A DNA stretch of 64,000 nucleotides, taken from positions 1,736,001 through 1,800,000 of the forward strand of contig NZ_CP079869.1 in NCBI RefSeq assembly GCF_025263265.1. Direction: 5' to 3'. A program made the position numbers and the translations under genes. The notes beneath the pieces were generated by a model. The model was not told where the DNA came from, did no database searches, and worked only from the letters and a program-made list of their open reading frames with translations. Positions 52,436 to 60,885 of the stretch are shown piece by piece (the first letter of the stretch is position 1; each line of letters starts with the position of its first letter). This stretch comes from Mycobacterium sp. SMC-4 (GTDB lineage: Bacteria > Actinomycetota > Actinomycetes > Mycobacteriales > Mycobacteriaceae).

Positions 52436-53069
52436 CCGTGACCGGGCCGGTGTCACGCGGTCGCGCGCCGTACGAGTCGATGATCCGGGTCCGGACCACC
52501 TGCAGCTCGGTGCTCAGCTCATGCTCGTCGGCGACGACCACCCATTGGAACGCGATCCCAAACACTGCCGCGGTGATGTCGCGGACCGCGGTGTCGAGGT
52601 CCACGTCGGCACGCACGGACCCGTCGGCGATGCCGGTGCGCAGTCCTGCCTCGACGTTGGCCGCGCCGCTGCGCAATTGTGCGTGGACCCGCCCGCGCAG
52701 TGGTGATGTGGTCTTGACCGCCTCGAAGGTCGCGACGAACATCGCTCTGAGCAGTGCCGGATCGGCACAGTAGATCTCCTCGATGCGGTCGAAGTGCGCG
52801 AGTACCTGGGCCATCCCGTCGGTGTTCGGGTCGGGATCGGGGTTCAGACGCTTGACGTATTCGCCGAGGAACTCCTCAAGAATGACGTCCTTGCTGCCGT
52901 ACCGGGCGTGCACCATCGCGCGGCTGTATCCGGCGCGACGCCCGATTTCGGCGGCAGTCGTTGCTTCCCAACCTTTTTCGACGATCAGATCAGCGGCAGC
53001 TCGTAACATGCGCCGGTTGGAGATTTCGACGCGCTGGGATTGGCTGAGTCCACGCCCGGGCGGAGGCAC
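52422..53069 (-). CDS. TetR-family transcriptional regulator
   Basis: A 215-residue TetR protein. The helix-turn-helix (about 18-65) includes TTAAEIGRRAGYSRAMVHARYGSKDVILEEF. The ligand domain (about 80-200) is not assignable. The GTG start is at 53069. It is divergent from the phosphotransferase gene, and the perfect palindrome at 53090-53106 in the gap is almost certainly its operator, so it should control itself and the phosphotransferase-NTF2-LLM operon. That palindrome differs from the 19-bp TACTGTAA motif, so this is a separate circuit. Confidence 0.88.
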   Translation of the reverse strand: MPPPGRGLSQSQRVEISNRRMLRAAADLIVEKGWEATTAAEIGRRAGYSRAMVHARYGSKDVILEEFLGEYVKRLNPDPDPNTDGMAQVLAHFDRIEEIYCADPALLRAMFVATFEAVKTTSPLRGRVHAQLRSGAANVEAGLRTGIADGSVRADVDLDTAVRDITAAVFGIAFQWVVVADEHELSTELQVVRTRIIDSYGARPRDTGPVTVMPA

Positions 53070-53089
53070 CCTTGAATGTTAGACCGCCG

Positions 53090-53106
53090 ACAACTAACTT
53101 AGTTGT
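53090..53106. promoter_or_regulatory. TetR operator palindrome
   Basis: ACAACTAA-C-TTAGTTGT, perfect 8-bp arms around one base, in the 64-bp gap between the TetR gene (start 53069) and the phosphotransferase gene (start 53134). Its position and symmetry make it the likely binding site of the adjacent TetR protein. Confidence 0.75.
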
Positions 53107-53133
53107 TCAGCGTCAAATTATTGGAGGTCGAGG

Positions 53134-54216
53134 GTGACCATCGCGCCCGCCGAGGTGCCGTCGGGCATCGCGGAGATCAACCCCGAGTGGCTCACCGCCG
53201 CCTTGCGCGCCGACAGCCCGCTGCCGAACAGCCTGCGGATAAACGATCTTCGGGTGCAGCGCATCGCCGAGGACTCGGGATTCTCGTCGCTGCTGTATCG
53301 CCTGAGCCTCGACGCCACCGCCGGCGTGCCGAGCACCCTGATCGCCAAGCTGCCCGCCGAATCCGAAGCCCGTGCGGCGATGGACCTCTTGGGTGGTTAC
53401 CGCCGCGAGATCACGTTCTACCGCGAGGTGGCCACCCGCTCGCCGATGGACACCCCGGTTGTCTACAGCGCCCGAATGGCTGACGAATCCGCCGATTTCG
53501 TGTTGCTGCTCGAAGACTTGCAGGGCTGGGACAACGCCGACCACCTCGCGGGTTTGCCTCTGGACCGGGCCAGGCTGGCCATCGAACAGCTTGCCGGACT
53601 TCACGCCTGGTCGGTGCGTCCGGCCAACGTGGCAGCCCTGCAGAGTTTCCCGAGCCTGGACGCACCGGCGGTCCGTGACCTGCTGTTGCCGGCCTTCGAG
53701 CCCGGATGGCAGATATATCGCGAGCGCACGAGCCTCTCGGTTCCGCGTGCCGTCGCGCGGTTCGCCGATCGATTCGGCGAGTACGCCGGACAGGCACTGT
53801 CTTCGCTCGCCGAGCACACAATGCTGCTGCACGGGGACATCCGCGCCGACAACCTGTTCTTCGACGGCGACCGGCTCAAGGTCGTCGATTTCCAGTTCGC
53901 CGCGACCGGCAGTGGCATCGCCGACATCGCCTACCTGGTCAGCCAGGGCTTACGCACCGAGGTCCGCCGCGGGCATGACGAGGCACTGGTGCACGAGTAC
54001 CTCCAGCAGCTCGCGGCACGCGGGGTCACGGGGTACACCTTCGACGACGCGTGGCGACGCTACCGCTATGGAGTCGCCTACTTCATGGTGTTACCCGTCA
54101 TCACGCTGCTTGGCTGGGATGGGCTGCCGCCGCGCTCACGTGCGCTGTGCCTGGAGTTGACCGACCGGGCAATCGCCGCCATCAGCGACACCGACGCTCT
54201 GGAGGTGTTCGAATGA
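53134..54216 (+). CDS. Aminoglycoside-phosphotransferase-fold kinase
   Basis: A 360-residue protein of the APH/choline-kinase-like fold. Lys72 (LIAKLP) fits the ATP-binding lysine. HGDIRADN (233-240) is the Brenner-type catalytic loop with Asp235 as base, and DFQF (252-255) replaces the usual DFD metal motif. Mycobacteria have many such proteins of unknown small-molecule substrate, often in catabolic clusters; sterol or alcohol phosphorylation is only a guess. The GTG at 53134 follows GGAGG. First gene of a three-gene operon under the TetR palindrome. Confidence 0.82.
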   Translation: MTIAPAEVPSGIAEINPEWLTAALRADSPLPNSLRINDLRVQRIAEDSGFSSLLYRLSLDATAGVPSTLIAKLPAESEARAAMDLLGGYRREITFYREVATRSPMDTPVVYSARMADESADFVLLLEDLQGWDNADHLAGLPLDRARLAIEQLAGLHAWSVRPANVAALQSFPSLDAPAVRDLLLPAFEPGWQIYRERTSLSVPRAVARFADRFGEYAGQALSSLAEHTMLLHGDIRADNLFFDGDRLKVVDFQFAATGSGIADIAYLVSQGLRTEVRRGHDEALVHEYLQQLAARGVTGYTFDDAWRRYRYGVAYFMVLPVITLLGWDGLPPRSRALCLELTDRAIAAISDTDALEVFE

Positions 54217-54587
54217 ACCGCTCGGCACGCGACGTGGTCGAACTGTACAACCTCGTGGTGTGGAATCAGCGCGACTTCGCCCTCGCAGAGGAGCTGATGG
54301 GCGACACCGTGATTCGTCACGATGTGGGGGAGTCGACGACGCTGACCCATGATCAAGCCGTGGCGCGCATCGTGAACCACTGGGACATGTTCGAGGCCAT
54401 CCGGTTCGAGTTGAACCTTCTGGTGGCCGGCGAGGACGGTGAACACGTCGCGATCGTCTACGAGTCCCCGATGACGTTGAAGGACGGTACCGGTATGACG
54501 ATCAGCAGTATGGAGATCTTCCGCGTGGTCGACGGCAGGATTACCGAAGTCTGGAATTGCGGCTACAAGCAAGGAGTTTGGGCGTGA
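54213..54587 (+). CDS. NTF2-like (SnoaL-type) protein
   Basis: A 124-residue alpha+beta cone-fold protein of the NTF2/SnoaL group. The N-terminal helices (RDVVELYNLVVWNQRDFALAEE) and the final strands (SSMEIFRVVDGRITEVWN) are typical. Members act as isomerases, cyclases, hydratases or binding proteins, and activity depends on acidic and His residues in the cone: His50-region DHD and others are present but not diagnostic. It overlaps both neighbours by 4 bp, so it is translated together with the kinase and the LLM enzyme. Confidence 0.82.
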   Translation: MNRSARDVVELYNLVVWNQRDFALAEELMGDTVIRHDVGESTTLTHDQAVARIVNHWDMFEAIRFELNLLVAGEDGEHVAIVYESPMTLKDGTGMTISSMEIFRVVDGRITEVWNCGYKQGVWA

Positions 54588-55627
54588 CCGACAAGACTCT
54601 CGACGAGCTCGGGTACTACCTGCTGGCCGGTGCGGGCGGGCAAGGCCCCGCCACGCTGATGGACGAGGCGCGTCGGGGCGAGGAACTCGGCTTCGGCACC
54701 GGATTCATCTCCGAGCGTTGGAACGTCAAGGAGGCGTCGTCGCTGACCGGTGCCGCGCTCGCGGTGACGAACCGGATGCAGATCGCCACCGCGGCCACCA
54801 ACCACAACACCCGCCATCCGCTCATCACGGGGTCGTGGGCGACCACCATGCACCGGTTGTCGGGTGGGCGGTTCACCCTCGGTATCGGCCGCGGCATCGG
54901 CGCGATCTACAACGCGTTCGGAATCCCCACGGTGACCACCGCCCAGATGGAGGATTTCGCGCAGGTCATGCGCAAGCTGTGGCACGGCGAGATGATCTTC
55001 AACCACGACGGCCCGCTGGGCACGTACCAGATCCTGTTCCTCGACCCGGACTTCGGTGAGGACATCCGACTGGCCATCGTGGCGTTCGGTCCGCAGACGC
55101 TGGCACTGGGTGGCCGGGAGTTCGACGACGTCATCCTGCACACTTACTTCACCCCCGAGACCCTGCAGCGGGCGGTCAAGACCGTCAAGGATGCCGCCGA
55201 ACAGGCCGGCCGGGACCCGGCCAGCGTGCGGGTATGGTCCTGCTTCGCCACCGTCGGCGACCACCTGCCCGAGGAACTGCGGTTGAAGAAGACCGTCGCC
55301 CGGTTGGCCACCTACCTGCAGGGCTACGGTGACCTGCTGGTCGGGACCAATGGCTGGGATCCCGCTGTGTTACAACGATTCCGCGAGGATGCGGTGGTGC
55401 AGTCGATCGGTGGTGGCATCGACCACAAAGCCACCGCCGAGCAGATCGAACATATCGCCACGCTGATCCCCGACGAATGGCTGGAACCGTCGGCCACCGG
55501 CTCGCCGCAACAGTGCGCGCAGCGGGTCCGCAAGGAGTTCGACTACGGCGCTGACGCAGTGATCATGCACGGCGCCACCCCCGACGAACTCGAACCGGTT
55601 GTGACGGCCTACCGCGCCACTTCGTAG
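54584..55627 (+). CDS. F420-dependent LLM-class oxidoreductase
   Basis: A 347-residue luciferase-like TIM-barrel enzyme. GFGTGFISERWNVKE (about 34-48), ATAATNHNTRHPL (about 72-84) and LSGGRFTLGIGRGIG (about 94-108) are the family blocks. The tail IMHGATPDELEPVV is typical. The GTG overlaps the NTF2 stop (GTGA), completing the phosphotransferase-NTF2-LLM operon. A strong symmetric hairpin starts 2 bp after its stop. Cofactor is probably F420, judged by the abundance of such proteins in mycobacteria. Confidence 0.85.
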   Translation: MTDKTLDELGYYLLAGAGGQGPATLMDEARRGEELGFGTGFISERWNVKEASSLTGAALAVTNRMQIATAATNHNTRHPLITGSWATTMHRLSGGRFTLGIGRGIGAIYNAFGIPTVTTAQMEDFAQVMRKLWHGEMIFNHDGPLGTYQILFLDPDFGEDIRLAIVAFGPQTLALGGREFDDVILHTYFTPETLQRAVKTVKDAAEQAGRDPASVRVWSCFATVGDHLPEELRLKKTVARLATYLQGYGDLLVGTNGWDPAVLQRFREDAVVQSIGGGIDHKATAEQIEHIATLIPDEWLEPSATGSPQQCAQRVRKEFDYGADAVIMHGATPDELEPVVTAYRATS

Positions 55628-55628
55628 G

Positions 55629-55677
55629 GATTTCGGCGCGGCCGGTGACGCTGAGCGTCGCCCAGCGCGCCGAAATC
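55629..55677. terminator. Symmetric hairpin between convergent genes (bidirectional terminator or dispersed palindrome)
   Basis: GATTTCGGCGCG (55629-55640) and CGCGCCGAAATC (55666-55677) form a perfect 12-bp stem. The 25-nt loop itself contains the palindrome GACGCTGAGCGTC (55647-55659). It fills the gap between the LLM gene (ends 55627) and the carboxyltransferase gene (ends 55693). It lacks a U-tract on either strand. It can serve as terminator in both directions; its nested symmetry also resembles dispersed palindromic elements of actinobacteria. Confidence 0.65.
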
Positions 55678-55692
55678 GCAGCGTTGCGGCGG

Positions 55693-57189
55693 TCAGGGGG
55701 TGATGACGGTACGGGTGACGGGTTCGGCGGAGACCTGGCGGCTGTAGAGACCCCGCTCGAGTGCGTCGAGAAGTACATCGCGGGTCTGCTCGGGATGAAT
55801 CAGATCGTCGAAGCCCAGGTGGCCCGCCGAGCGGAACGACGCATCGACCTCTGCTTGGCGCAGCTTGGCTTCGATGTCCTCGGTGGCGTGCGATGCTCGG
55901 CTCAGCGCCGCGGCGCTCATCGCGCCCATCGTCGCGCCCGGGTAGGCGAACGTCGCACTCTGCCCGTCAAAGCCCAACAGCGACATCACCATCGAGCCGA
56001 AGCCGTACGCCTTGCGCAGCGTGACATGAAGTTTCAGCGTGGTAGCCGCGGTCTGGGCGGCGAACATGCGCGCGCCGCTGCGCAGCACCCCGGTCTTCTC
56101 CGACCGGCTACCGGGCAGCATCCCCGGATTGTCGGCCAGGAAGACGATCGGCAGATGGAAGGCGTCGGCAACCATGATGAAATGGGCTGCCTTGTCGGCC
56201 GCGTCGGCGTCGATCGACCCGGCCAGAACCTTGGGCTGATTGGCCACGACCGCAACAGGGTGGCCCCCGAGGTGGGCGAGGGCAGTGATCATCGCCGGAC
56301 CGAACTTGGGCTGCACCTCGAACCACTCGGTGTCGTCGAAGACGACGTCGAGTACGGCGCGCATGTCGTAGACCTGCCGGTTACCGCGGGGCACGATCTC
56401 GAGTAGTTCCGGTGTCGATCGGTGCGCGGTCGACTCCCCGGCCGGCCGCGACACCGGATACGACCATGCGCTGGACGGAAAGTACGACAGATACCGGCGA
56501 ATGTCGTCGAGCACCGCCACGTCGTCCGGTCCGAGGTTGTGAATGACGCCGCTGGCCAGCGCCACCGACGGCCCGCCGAGGTCTTCCTTGGTGATCTCCT
56601 CACCGGTCGACTCCTTGACCACCGGCGGGCCGGCGGTGAAGATCGCGCCCTGGCTGGTCATGATCGTCCAGTCACACACCGGCGCGACCAGCGCACCGTG
56701 CCCGGCAGACGGTCCGAACAGCCCACTGACCGTAGGCACCTTGCCCGAACATCGGGCTTGGGCCAGCAGGTCGGTGGGGGTGCGGCCGTAGTGTTCCCCA
56801 CTGGGCCGGAAACCGGCCCCTTCCAGCAGCATCACCATCGGAACCCGGTCTCGTAGCGCCAGCTCGGCCAACCGGTAGCGTTTGGCGTTACCGCCGGGCC
56901 CGATGCTGCCCGCCAGCGTGGTGAAGTCCTCGGCGCCGACGAGCACCGGGCGGCCGTCGATGCGCCCGGAGCCGGTGATGATGCCGTCGGCGGCGATGTC
57001 GCCGCCGACCAACGTGCCGAACTCGCGAAACGAACCCGTGTCGAGCAGGTGATCGATACGCCCACGGGCATCGAGTTTGCCCTTGCCGTGGTGTCGGGCC
57101 AGGCGCTCGTCGCCGCCCATGGCTGTGGAGTGGCCACGTCGCCGTGCGAGTTCATCGAGCGTGTCCGTCCAATCCTCGGCACTGGCCAT
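55693..57189 (-). CDS. Acyl-CoA carboxylase carboxyltransferase (beta) subunit
   Basis: A 498-residue biotin-dependent carboxyltransferase, which moves CO2 from carboxybiotin to an acyl-CoA. The N-terminal crotonase-like half carries KGKLDARGRIDHLLD (about 42-56) and LLEGAGFRPSGEHYG; the second half carries FLADNPGMLPG and the AYGFGSMVM helix. No biotin carboxylase/BCCP gene is in the window, so a subunit from elsewhere must serve it. The ATG 57189 is preferred: AGGAG is 7 nt upstream and the N-terminus fits. Divergent from the LLM gene at 57269, with one shared operator copy between them. Confidence 0.88.
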   Translation of the reverse strand: MASAEDWTDTLDELARRRGHSTAMGGDERLARHHGKGKLDARGRIDHLLDTGSFREFGTLVGGDIAADGIITGSGRIDGRPVLVGAEDFTTLAGSIGPGGNAKRYRLAELALRDRVPMVMLLEGAGFRPSGEHYGRTPTDLLAQARCSGKVPTVSGLFGPSAGHGALVAPVCDWTIMTSQGAIFTAGPPVVKESTGEEITKEDLGGPSVALASGVIHNLGPDDVAVLDDIRRYLSYFPSSAWSYPVSRPAGESTAHRSTPELLEIVPRGNRQVYDMRAVLDVVFDDTEWFEVQPKFGPAMITALAHLGGHPVAVVANQPKVLAGSIDADAADKAAHFIMVADAFHLPIVFLADNPGMLPGSRSEKTGVLRSGARMFAAQTAATTLKLHVTLRKAYGFGSMVMSLLGFDGQSATFAYPGATMGAMSAAALSRASHATEDIEAKLRQAEVDASFRSAGHLGFDDLIHPEQTRDVLLDALERGLYSRQVSAEPVTRTVITP

Positions 57190-57237
57190 GCGCAGACTCC
57201 TGTTCTCCGGCGCCACGAGAGGTCCCGGCGTTGACCC

Positions 57238-57256
57238 TACTGAATTGCTTACTGTA
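57238..57256. promoter_or_regulatory. TACTGTAA-type operator between carboxyltransferase and LLM-P450 units
   Basis: TACTGAAT-TGC-TTACTGTA, 13 of 16 arm positions. TACTGT (57250-57255, plus) fits a -10 box, placing the start near 57262, only about 7 nt before the LLM ATG at 57269, which has no ribosome binding site. The minus-strand hexamer can serve the carboxyltransferase. Confidence 0.65.
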
Positions 57257-57268
57257 GCGTCATCCAAC

Positions 57269-58300
57269 ATGGGTGCTGAAGGCGGCCTGAAGGTTGACGC
57301 TGCCGTCGTCAGTCAACTGTCCCAGGTTCCCGCCGCGGCGAGAACGCTGGAGCGTCGCGGTTACGACGGCTGCTGGACGGCGGAGATCAATCACGATCCA
57401 TTCCTGTCGTTGGCGCTGGCAGCCGAACACACGCACAGCATCGAACTCGGCACCAGCATCGCGGTGGCGTTCGCGCGCAATCCGATGACGGTGGCGCAGA
57501 CCGCCTGGGATCTGCAGGACTACTCGCACGGCCGATTCATTCTGGGGCTGGGTTCGCAGATCAAGCCCCATGTCGAGAAGCGCTTCAGCATGCCGTGGAG
57601 CCGGCCGGTGGATCGGATGCGGGAGTTCGTCGCGGCGCTGCGCGCGATCTGGGCGTGCTGGCGCGACGGTAGCGGGCTGGACTTCGACGGTGAGTTCTAC
57701 ACCCACACACTGATGACGCCGATGTTCGTTCCGCCTGCACAGCCCTACGGTGACCCCAGGGTCTTCGTCGCCGCGGTTGGTGACCGGATGACCGAGATGT
57801 GCGGCGAGGTCGCCGATGGTTTTCTGGCGCATGCGTTCTCGACACAGCGCTACGTCCGCGAGGTCACGATCCCGACCCTGAGCCGGGGGATGGAACGGGC
57901 CGGCCGTACGCGTGCCGACATCGAGGTCGCCAGCCCGCTATTCGTGGTCACCGGCCGCGACGAGCAGGGGGTGGCCGACGCGGCCGTGGCCACCCGCATG
58001 CAGATCGCGTTCTACGCCTCGACACCGGCCTACCAGAATGTTCTGGAACTTCACGGTTGGGGCGATCTGCACAACGAGATGCATCGACTGTCCCGCAGGG
58101 GCGACTGGGACACCATGGGCGCGCTCATCGACGACACCATCCTCGAGGAGTTCGCGGTTGTCGCGCCGCTCGACGACATCGTCGACAAGATCCGTGCGCG
58201 GTGTGACGGGCTGATCGACCGTGTGCTGGTGGGCTTTCCGCCATCCATCGACGAGGCGACGGTTGTCGACCTGGTCACCGATTTGCGCGCCGGCGCATGA
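57269..58300 (+). CDS. F420-dependent LLM-class oxidoreductase
   Basis: A 343-residue LLM protein. GYDGCWTAEINHDPFL (about 31-46), IELGTSIAVAFARNP (about 60-74) and YSHGRFILGLGSQI (about 88-101) are the barrel blocks of the F420-binding group. The ATG at 57269 has no ribosome binding site and lies next to the predicted transcript start, so translation is near-leaderless. It is followed 13 bp later by a P450, suggesting that the two act on the same molecule. Controlled from the operator at 57238-57256. Confidence 0.87.
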   Translation: MGAEGGLKVDAAVVSQLSQVPAAARTLERRGYDGCWTAEINHDPFLSLALAAEHTHSIELGTSIAVAFARNPMTVAQTAWDLQDYSHGRFILGLGSQIKPHVEKRFSMPWSRPVDRMREFVAALRAIWACWRDGSGLDFDGEFYTHTLMTPMFVPPAQPYGDPRVFVAAVGDRMTEMCGEVADGFLAHAFSTQRYVREVTIPTLSRGMERAGRTRADIEVASPLFVVTGRDEQGVADAAVATRMQIAFYASTPAYQNVLELHGWGDLHNEMHRLSRRGDWDTMGALIDDTILEEFAVVAPLDDIVDKIRARCDGLIDRVLVGFPPSIDEATVVDLVTDLRAGA

Positions 58301-58313
58301 CGAAGGAGACCCG

Positions 58314-59552
58314 ATGAGCGTTCGAATCGCCGACGAAGCGGCCCGGGTGTTCGCCGACCCGACGGCCTATGCCGACGAGTCGCGGTTGCACGCGGCACTG
58401 ACCCATCTGCGGGCCAACGCTCCGGTGTCCTGGGTCGACGTACCCGGCTACAACCCGTTCTGGGCGGTCGCCAAGCATGCCGACATCATGGCGATCGAGC
58501 GGAACAACACGGTCTTCACGAACTCGCCGCGGCCCGTGCTGACGACAGCAGAAGGGGACGCCCAGCACGCGACGATGGGCATCAGCACCCTGATTCACCT
58601 CGACGACGCGCAGCACCGCAAGATCAGGGCCATCGGCGCCGACTGGTTCCGACCCAAGGCCATGCGCGCGTTGAAAGTCCGCGTCGACGAACTGGCGAAG
58701 TCGTTCGTCGACCAGATGGCCGACCGCGGCGGGGAGTGCGACTTCGTCTCCGAGGTCGCCGTCAACTTCCCGCTGTACGTCATCATGTCGCTGCTGGGCA
58801 TCCCGGAGGGGGACTTTCCGCGGATGCTGACCTACACCCAGGAACTGTTCGGCAGCGACGACGCTGAGTTCCAGCGCGGGGAGAGTATGGAGGAGCGTGG
58901 GCTTGCGCTGTTCGACATGTTCAACTACTTCAACGAGATCACCGCTGCCCGGCGTGCCAACCCGACCGAGGACCTGGCGTCGGCGATCGCCAATGCGCGC
59001 ATCGACGGTGAACCGCTGTCGGACATCGAAACGGTCTCCTACTACCTGATCGTCGCCACCGCCGGGCATGACACCACCAGTGCGACCATCTCCGGTGGCC
59101 TGCAGGCGCTGATCGAGAACCCTGACCAATTGCGCCGACTGCAGCGCAACCCGGACCTGATGCCGCTGGCGGTGGAGGAGATGATCCGCTGGGTGACACC
59201 GGTCAAGGAGTTCATGCGTACCGCCCAGCAGGACACCGAGGTGCGGGGCGTCAAGATCTCGGCCGGAGAGTCGGTTCTGCTGTCCTATCCGTCAGGGAAC
59301 CGCGACGAAGACGTCTTCGACGCCCCGTCCACTTTTGACATCGCCCGAGATCCCAACAAGCACATCGCATTCGGATACGGGGTGCACTTCTGCCTGGGCG
59401 CGGCGCTGGCCCGGATGGAGATCAGCAGCTTCTTCAGTGAGCTACTGCCACGGCTGACCTCAGTCGAACTGGCCGGCAAGCCTGAGCACACCGCCACCAT
59501 CTTCGTCGGTGGGCTCAAGCACCTGCCGATTCGCTACACGATGTCAGGGTGA
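58314..59552 (+). CDS. Cytochrome P450
   Basis: A 412-residue P450. Cys360 in FGYGVHFCLGAALARME is the haem ligand, EEMIRWVTP is ExxR, and TAGHDTTSATISGG is a standard I-helix oxygen-activation motif. It starts at the ATG 58314 with GAAGGAGAC just upstream and is cotranscribed with the LLM gene. Subfamily not assigned. It ends 12 bp before the convergent amidohydrolase gene. Confidence 0.92.
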   Translation: MSVRIADEAARVFADPTAYADESRLHAALTHLRANAPVSWVDVPGYNPFWAVAKHADIMAIERNNTVFTNSPRPVLTTAEGDAQHATMGISTLIHLDDAQHRKIRAIGADWFRPKAMRALKVRVDELAKSFVDQMADRGGECDFVSEVAVNFPLYVIMSLLGIPEGDFPRMLTYTQELFGSDDAEFQRGESMEERGLALFDMFNYFNEITAARRANPTEDLASAIANARIDGEPLSDIETVSYYLIVATAGHDTTSATISGGLQALIENPDQLRRLQRNPDLMPLAVEEMIRWVTPVKEFMRTAQQDTEVRGVKISAGESVLLSYPSGNRDEDVFDAPSTFDIARDPNKHIAFGYGVHFCLGAALARMEISSFFSELLPRLTSVELAGKPEHTATIFVGGLKHLPIRYTMSG

Positions 59553-59566
59553 GTCCGTCCGGGCTC
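59551..59566. terminator. Small hairpin between convergent P450 and amidohydrolase genes
   Basis: GAGTCCG and CGGGCTC form a 7-bp stem (one G-T pair) with almost no loop, covering both stop-codon regions. It is the only symmetric element in the 12-bp gap and at best a weak terminator. Confidence 0.3.
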
Positions 59567-60863
59567 AACCGTTGGTGTTCTGGGTGACTTTTGCCATTCG
59601 GGCCTGCCAGTCTGAGGCTCCGCCGCCGCCGTGGTCGTGCTTGGAGAGGGCTTGGATGGTGACGTCGTGTCCTTCGGCGGCTTTGCGGAGGGCGCCGACG
59701 GTGGCCTTGTCTTTGGGGATGTGGGTGAACGGGTCCCAGTGATACCAGCGCATGGCGTTCTGGTAGGTCATCTTGTCGATCTCGTCATCGGGGACGTTGT
59801 TGGCGGTGAGGACTTCGTCGAGTTGTTCGGGGGCCCCGGGCCACATCGAGTCGCTGTGGGGGTAATCAGCCTCCCAGCAGATGTTGTCGACCCCGATCTG
59901 ATGCCGAGTAGTGACCCCGACCGGATCAGCGATGAAACAGGTCAGGAAATGCTCCCGGAACACCTCGCTGGGCAGTTTGCCGCCGAAGTCCTGACCGGTC
60001 CAGGTCGAATGCATCTCATAGGTGCGGTCCACCCGCTCCAGGAAATACGGAATCCAACCCGTCCCACCCTCACTCAACGCGATCTTCAGATCCGGATACT
60101 CCTTGATCGGCCGCGACCACAACAAGTCCGCGGCCGCCTGCACGATATTCATCGGCTGCAACGTGATCATCACATCCATCGGCGCATCCGGGGCGGTGAT
60201 CGCCAACCGCCCCGAGGACCCGATATGCACATTGAGCACCGTGTCGGTATCGACCAGCGCATCCCACATCGGCTTCCAATGCTCAAAATCGTGGAAACTG
60301 GGATAGCCCATCGCCGCCGGATTCTCGGTGAACGTCAACGAATGCACCCCACGATCGGCGTTACGCCGAATCTCGGCCGCACAGGCTTGGGGATCCCAGA
60401 TCACCGGCAACGTCATCGGAATGAACCGCCCCGGATAGGCCCCGCACCACTCCTCGACATGCCAATCGTTGTAGGCCTGCACCAACGCCAACGAAAACTC
60501 CGCGTCCTCGGTGGCGAACAACCGCCCCGCGAAACCCGGAAACGACGGGAAACACATCGACCCCAAAATCCCGCCGGCATTCATATCCTTGACCCGCTCA
60601 TCAACCTGCCAACACCCCGGCCGGATCTCATCGAGCCCCTGCGGCTCCAGCCCGTACTCCTCCTTCGGACGACCCGCCACCGCATTCAACGCCACATTCG
60701 GAATCACCACATCCCGAAACTGCCACGTATCCGACCCATCCGGGTTATGCACCAACCGCGGCGCCTCATCCAAATACTTCTTCGACAAATGGTTCTTGAA
60801 CATATCCGGCGGCTCAACAATGTGATCATCCACACTGATCAAAATCATGTCGTCCTTATGCAT
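59565..60863 (-). CDS. Amidohydrolase family 2 protein with a codon-usage switch
   Basis: A 432-residue amidohydrolase-2 protein. ISVDDHIVEPPDMF (about 9-22) carries the N-terminal metal motif, VLNVHIGSSG (about 215-224), IALSEGGTGWIPYF (about 262-275) and WEADYPHSDSMWP (about 333-345) the other conserved blocks. ATG 60863 and ATG 60848 (AAGGA 4 nt upstream) are both possible starts. The N-terminal two-thirds use mostly G/T-ending codons (TTG, GAT, GTG, CCG), while the last 100 residues use C-ending codons like its neighbours. This suggests recombination between different alleles or paralogues. Preceded by a degenerate shared operator. Confidence 0.87.
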   Translation of the reverse strand: MHKDDMILISVDDHIVEPPDMFKNHLSKKYLDEAPRLVHNPDGSDTWQFRDVVIPNVALNAVAGRPKEEYGLEPQGLDEIRPGCWQVDERVKDMNAGGILGSMCFPSFPGFAGRLFATEDAEFSLALVQAYNDWHVEEWCGAYPGRFIPMTLPVIWDPQACAAEIRRNADRGVHSLTFTENPAAMGYPSFHDFEHWKPMWDALVDTDTVLNVHIGSSGRLAITAPDAPMDVMITLQPMNIVQAAADLLWSRPIKEYPDLKIALSEGGTGWIPYFLERVDRTYEMHSTWTGQDFGGKLPSEVFREHFLTCFIADPVGVTTRHQIGVDNICWEADYPHSDSMWPGAPEQLDEVLTANNVPDDEIDKMTYQNAMRWYHWDPFTHIPKDKATVGALRKAAEGHDVTIQALSKHDHGGGGASDWQARMAKVTQNTNG

Positions 60864-60885
60864 GACTGTCCGTCCTGTTGCGGAT

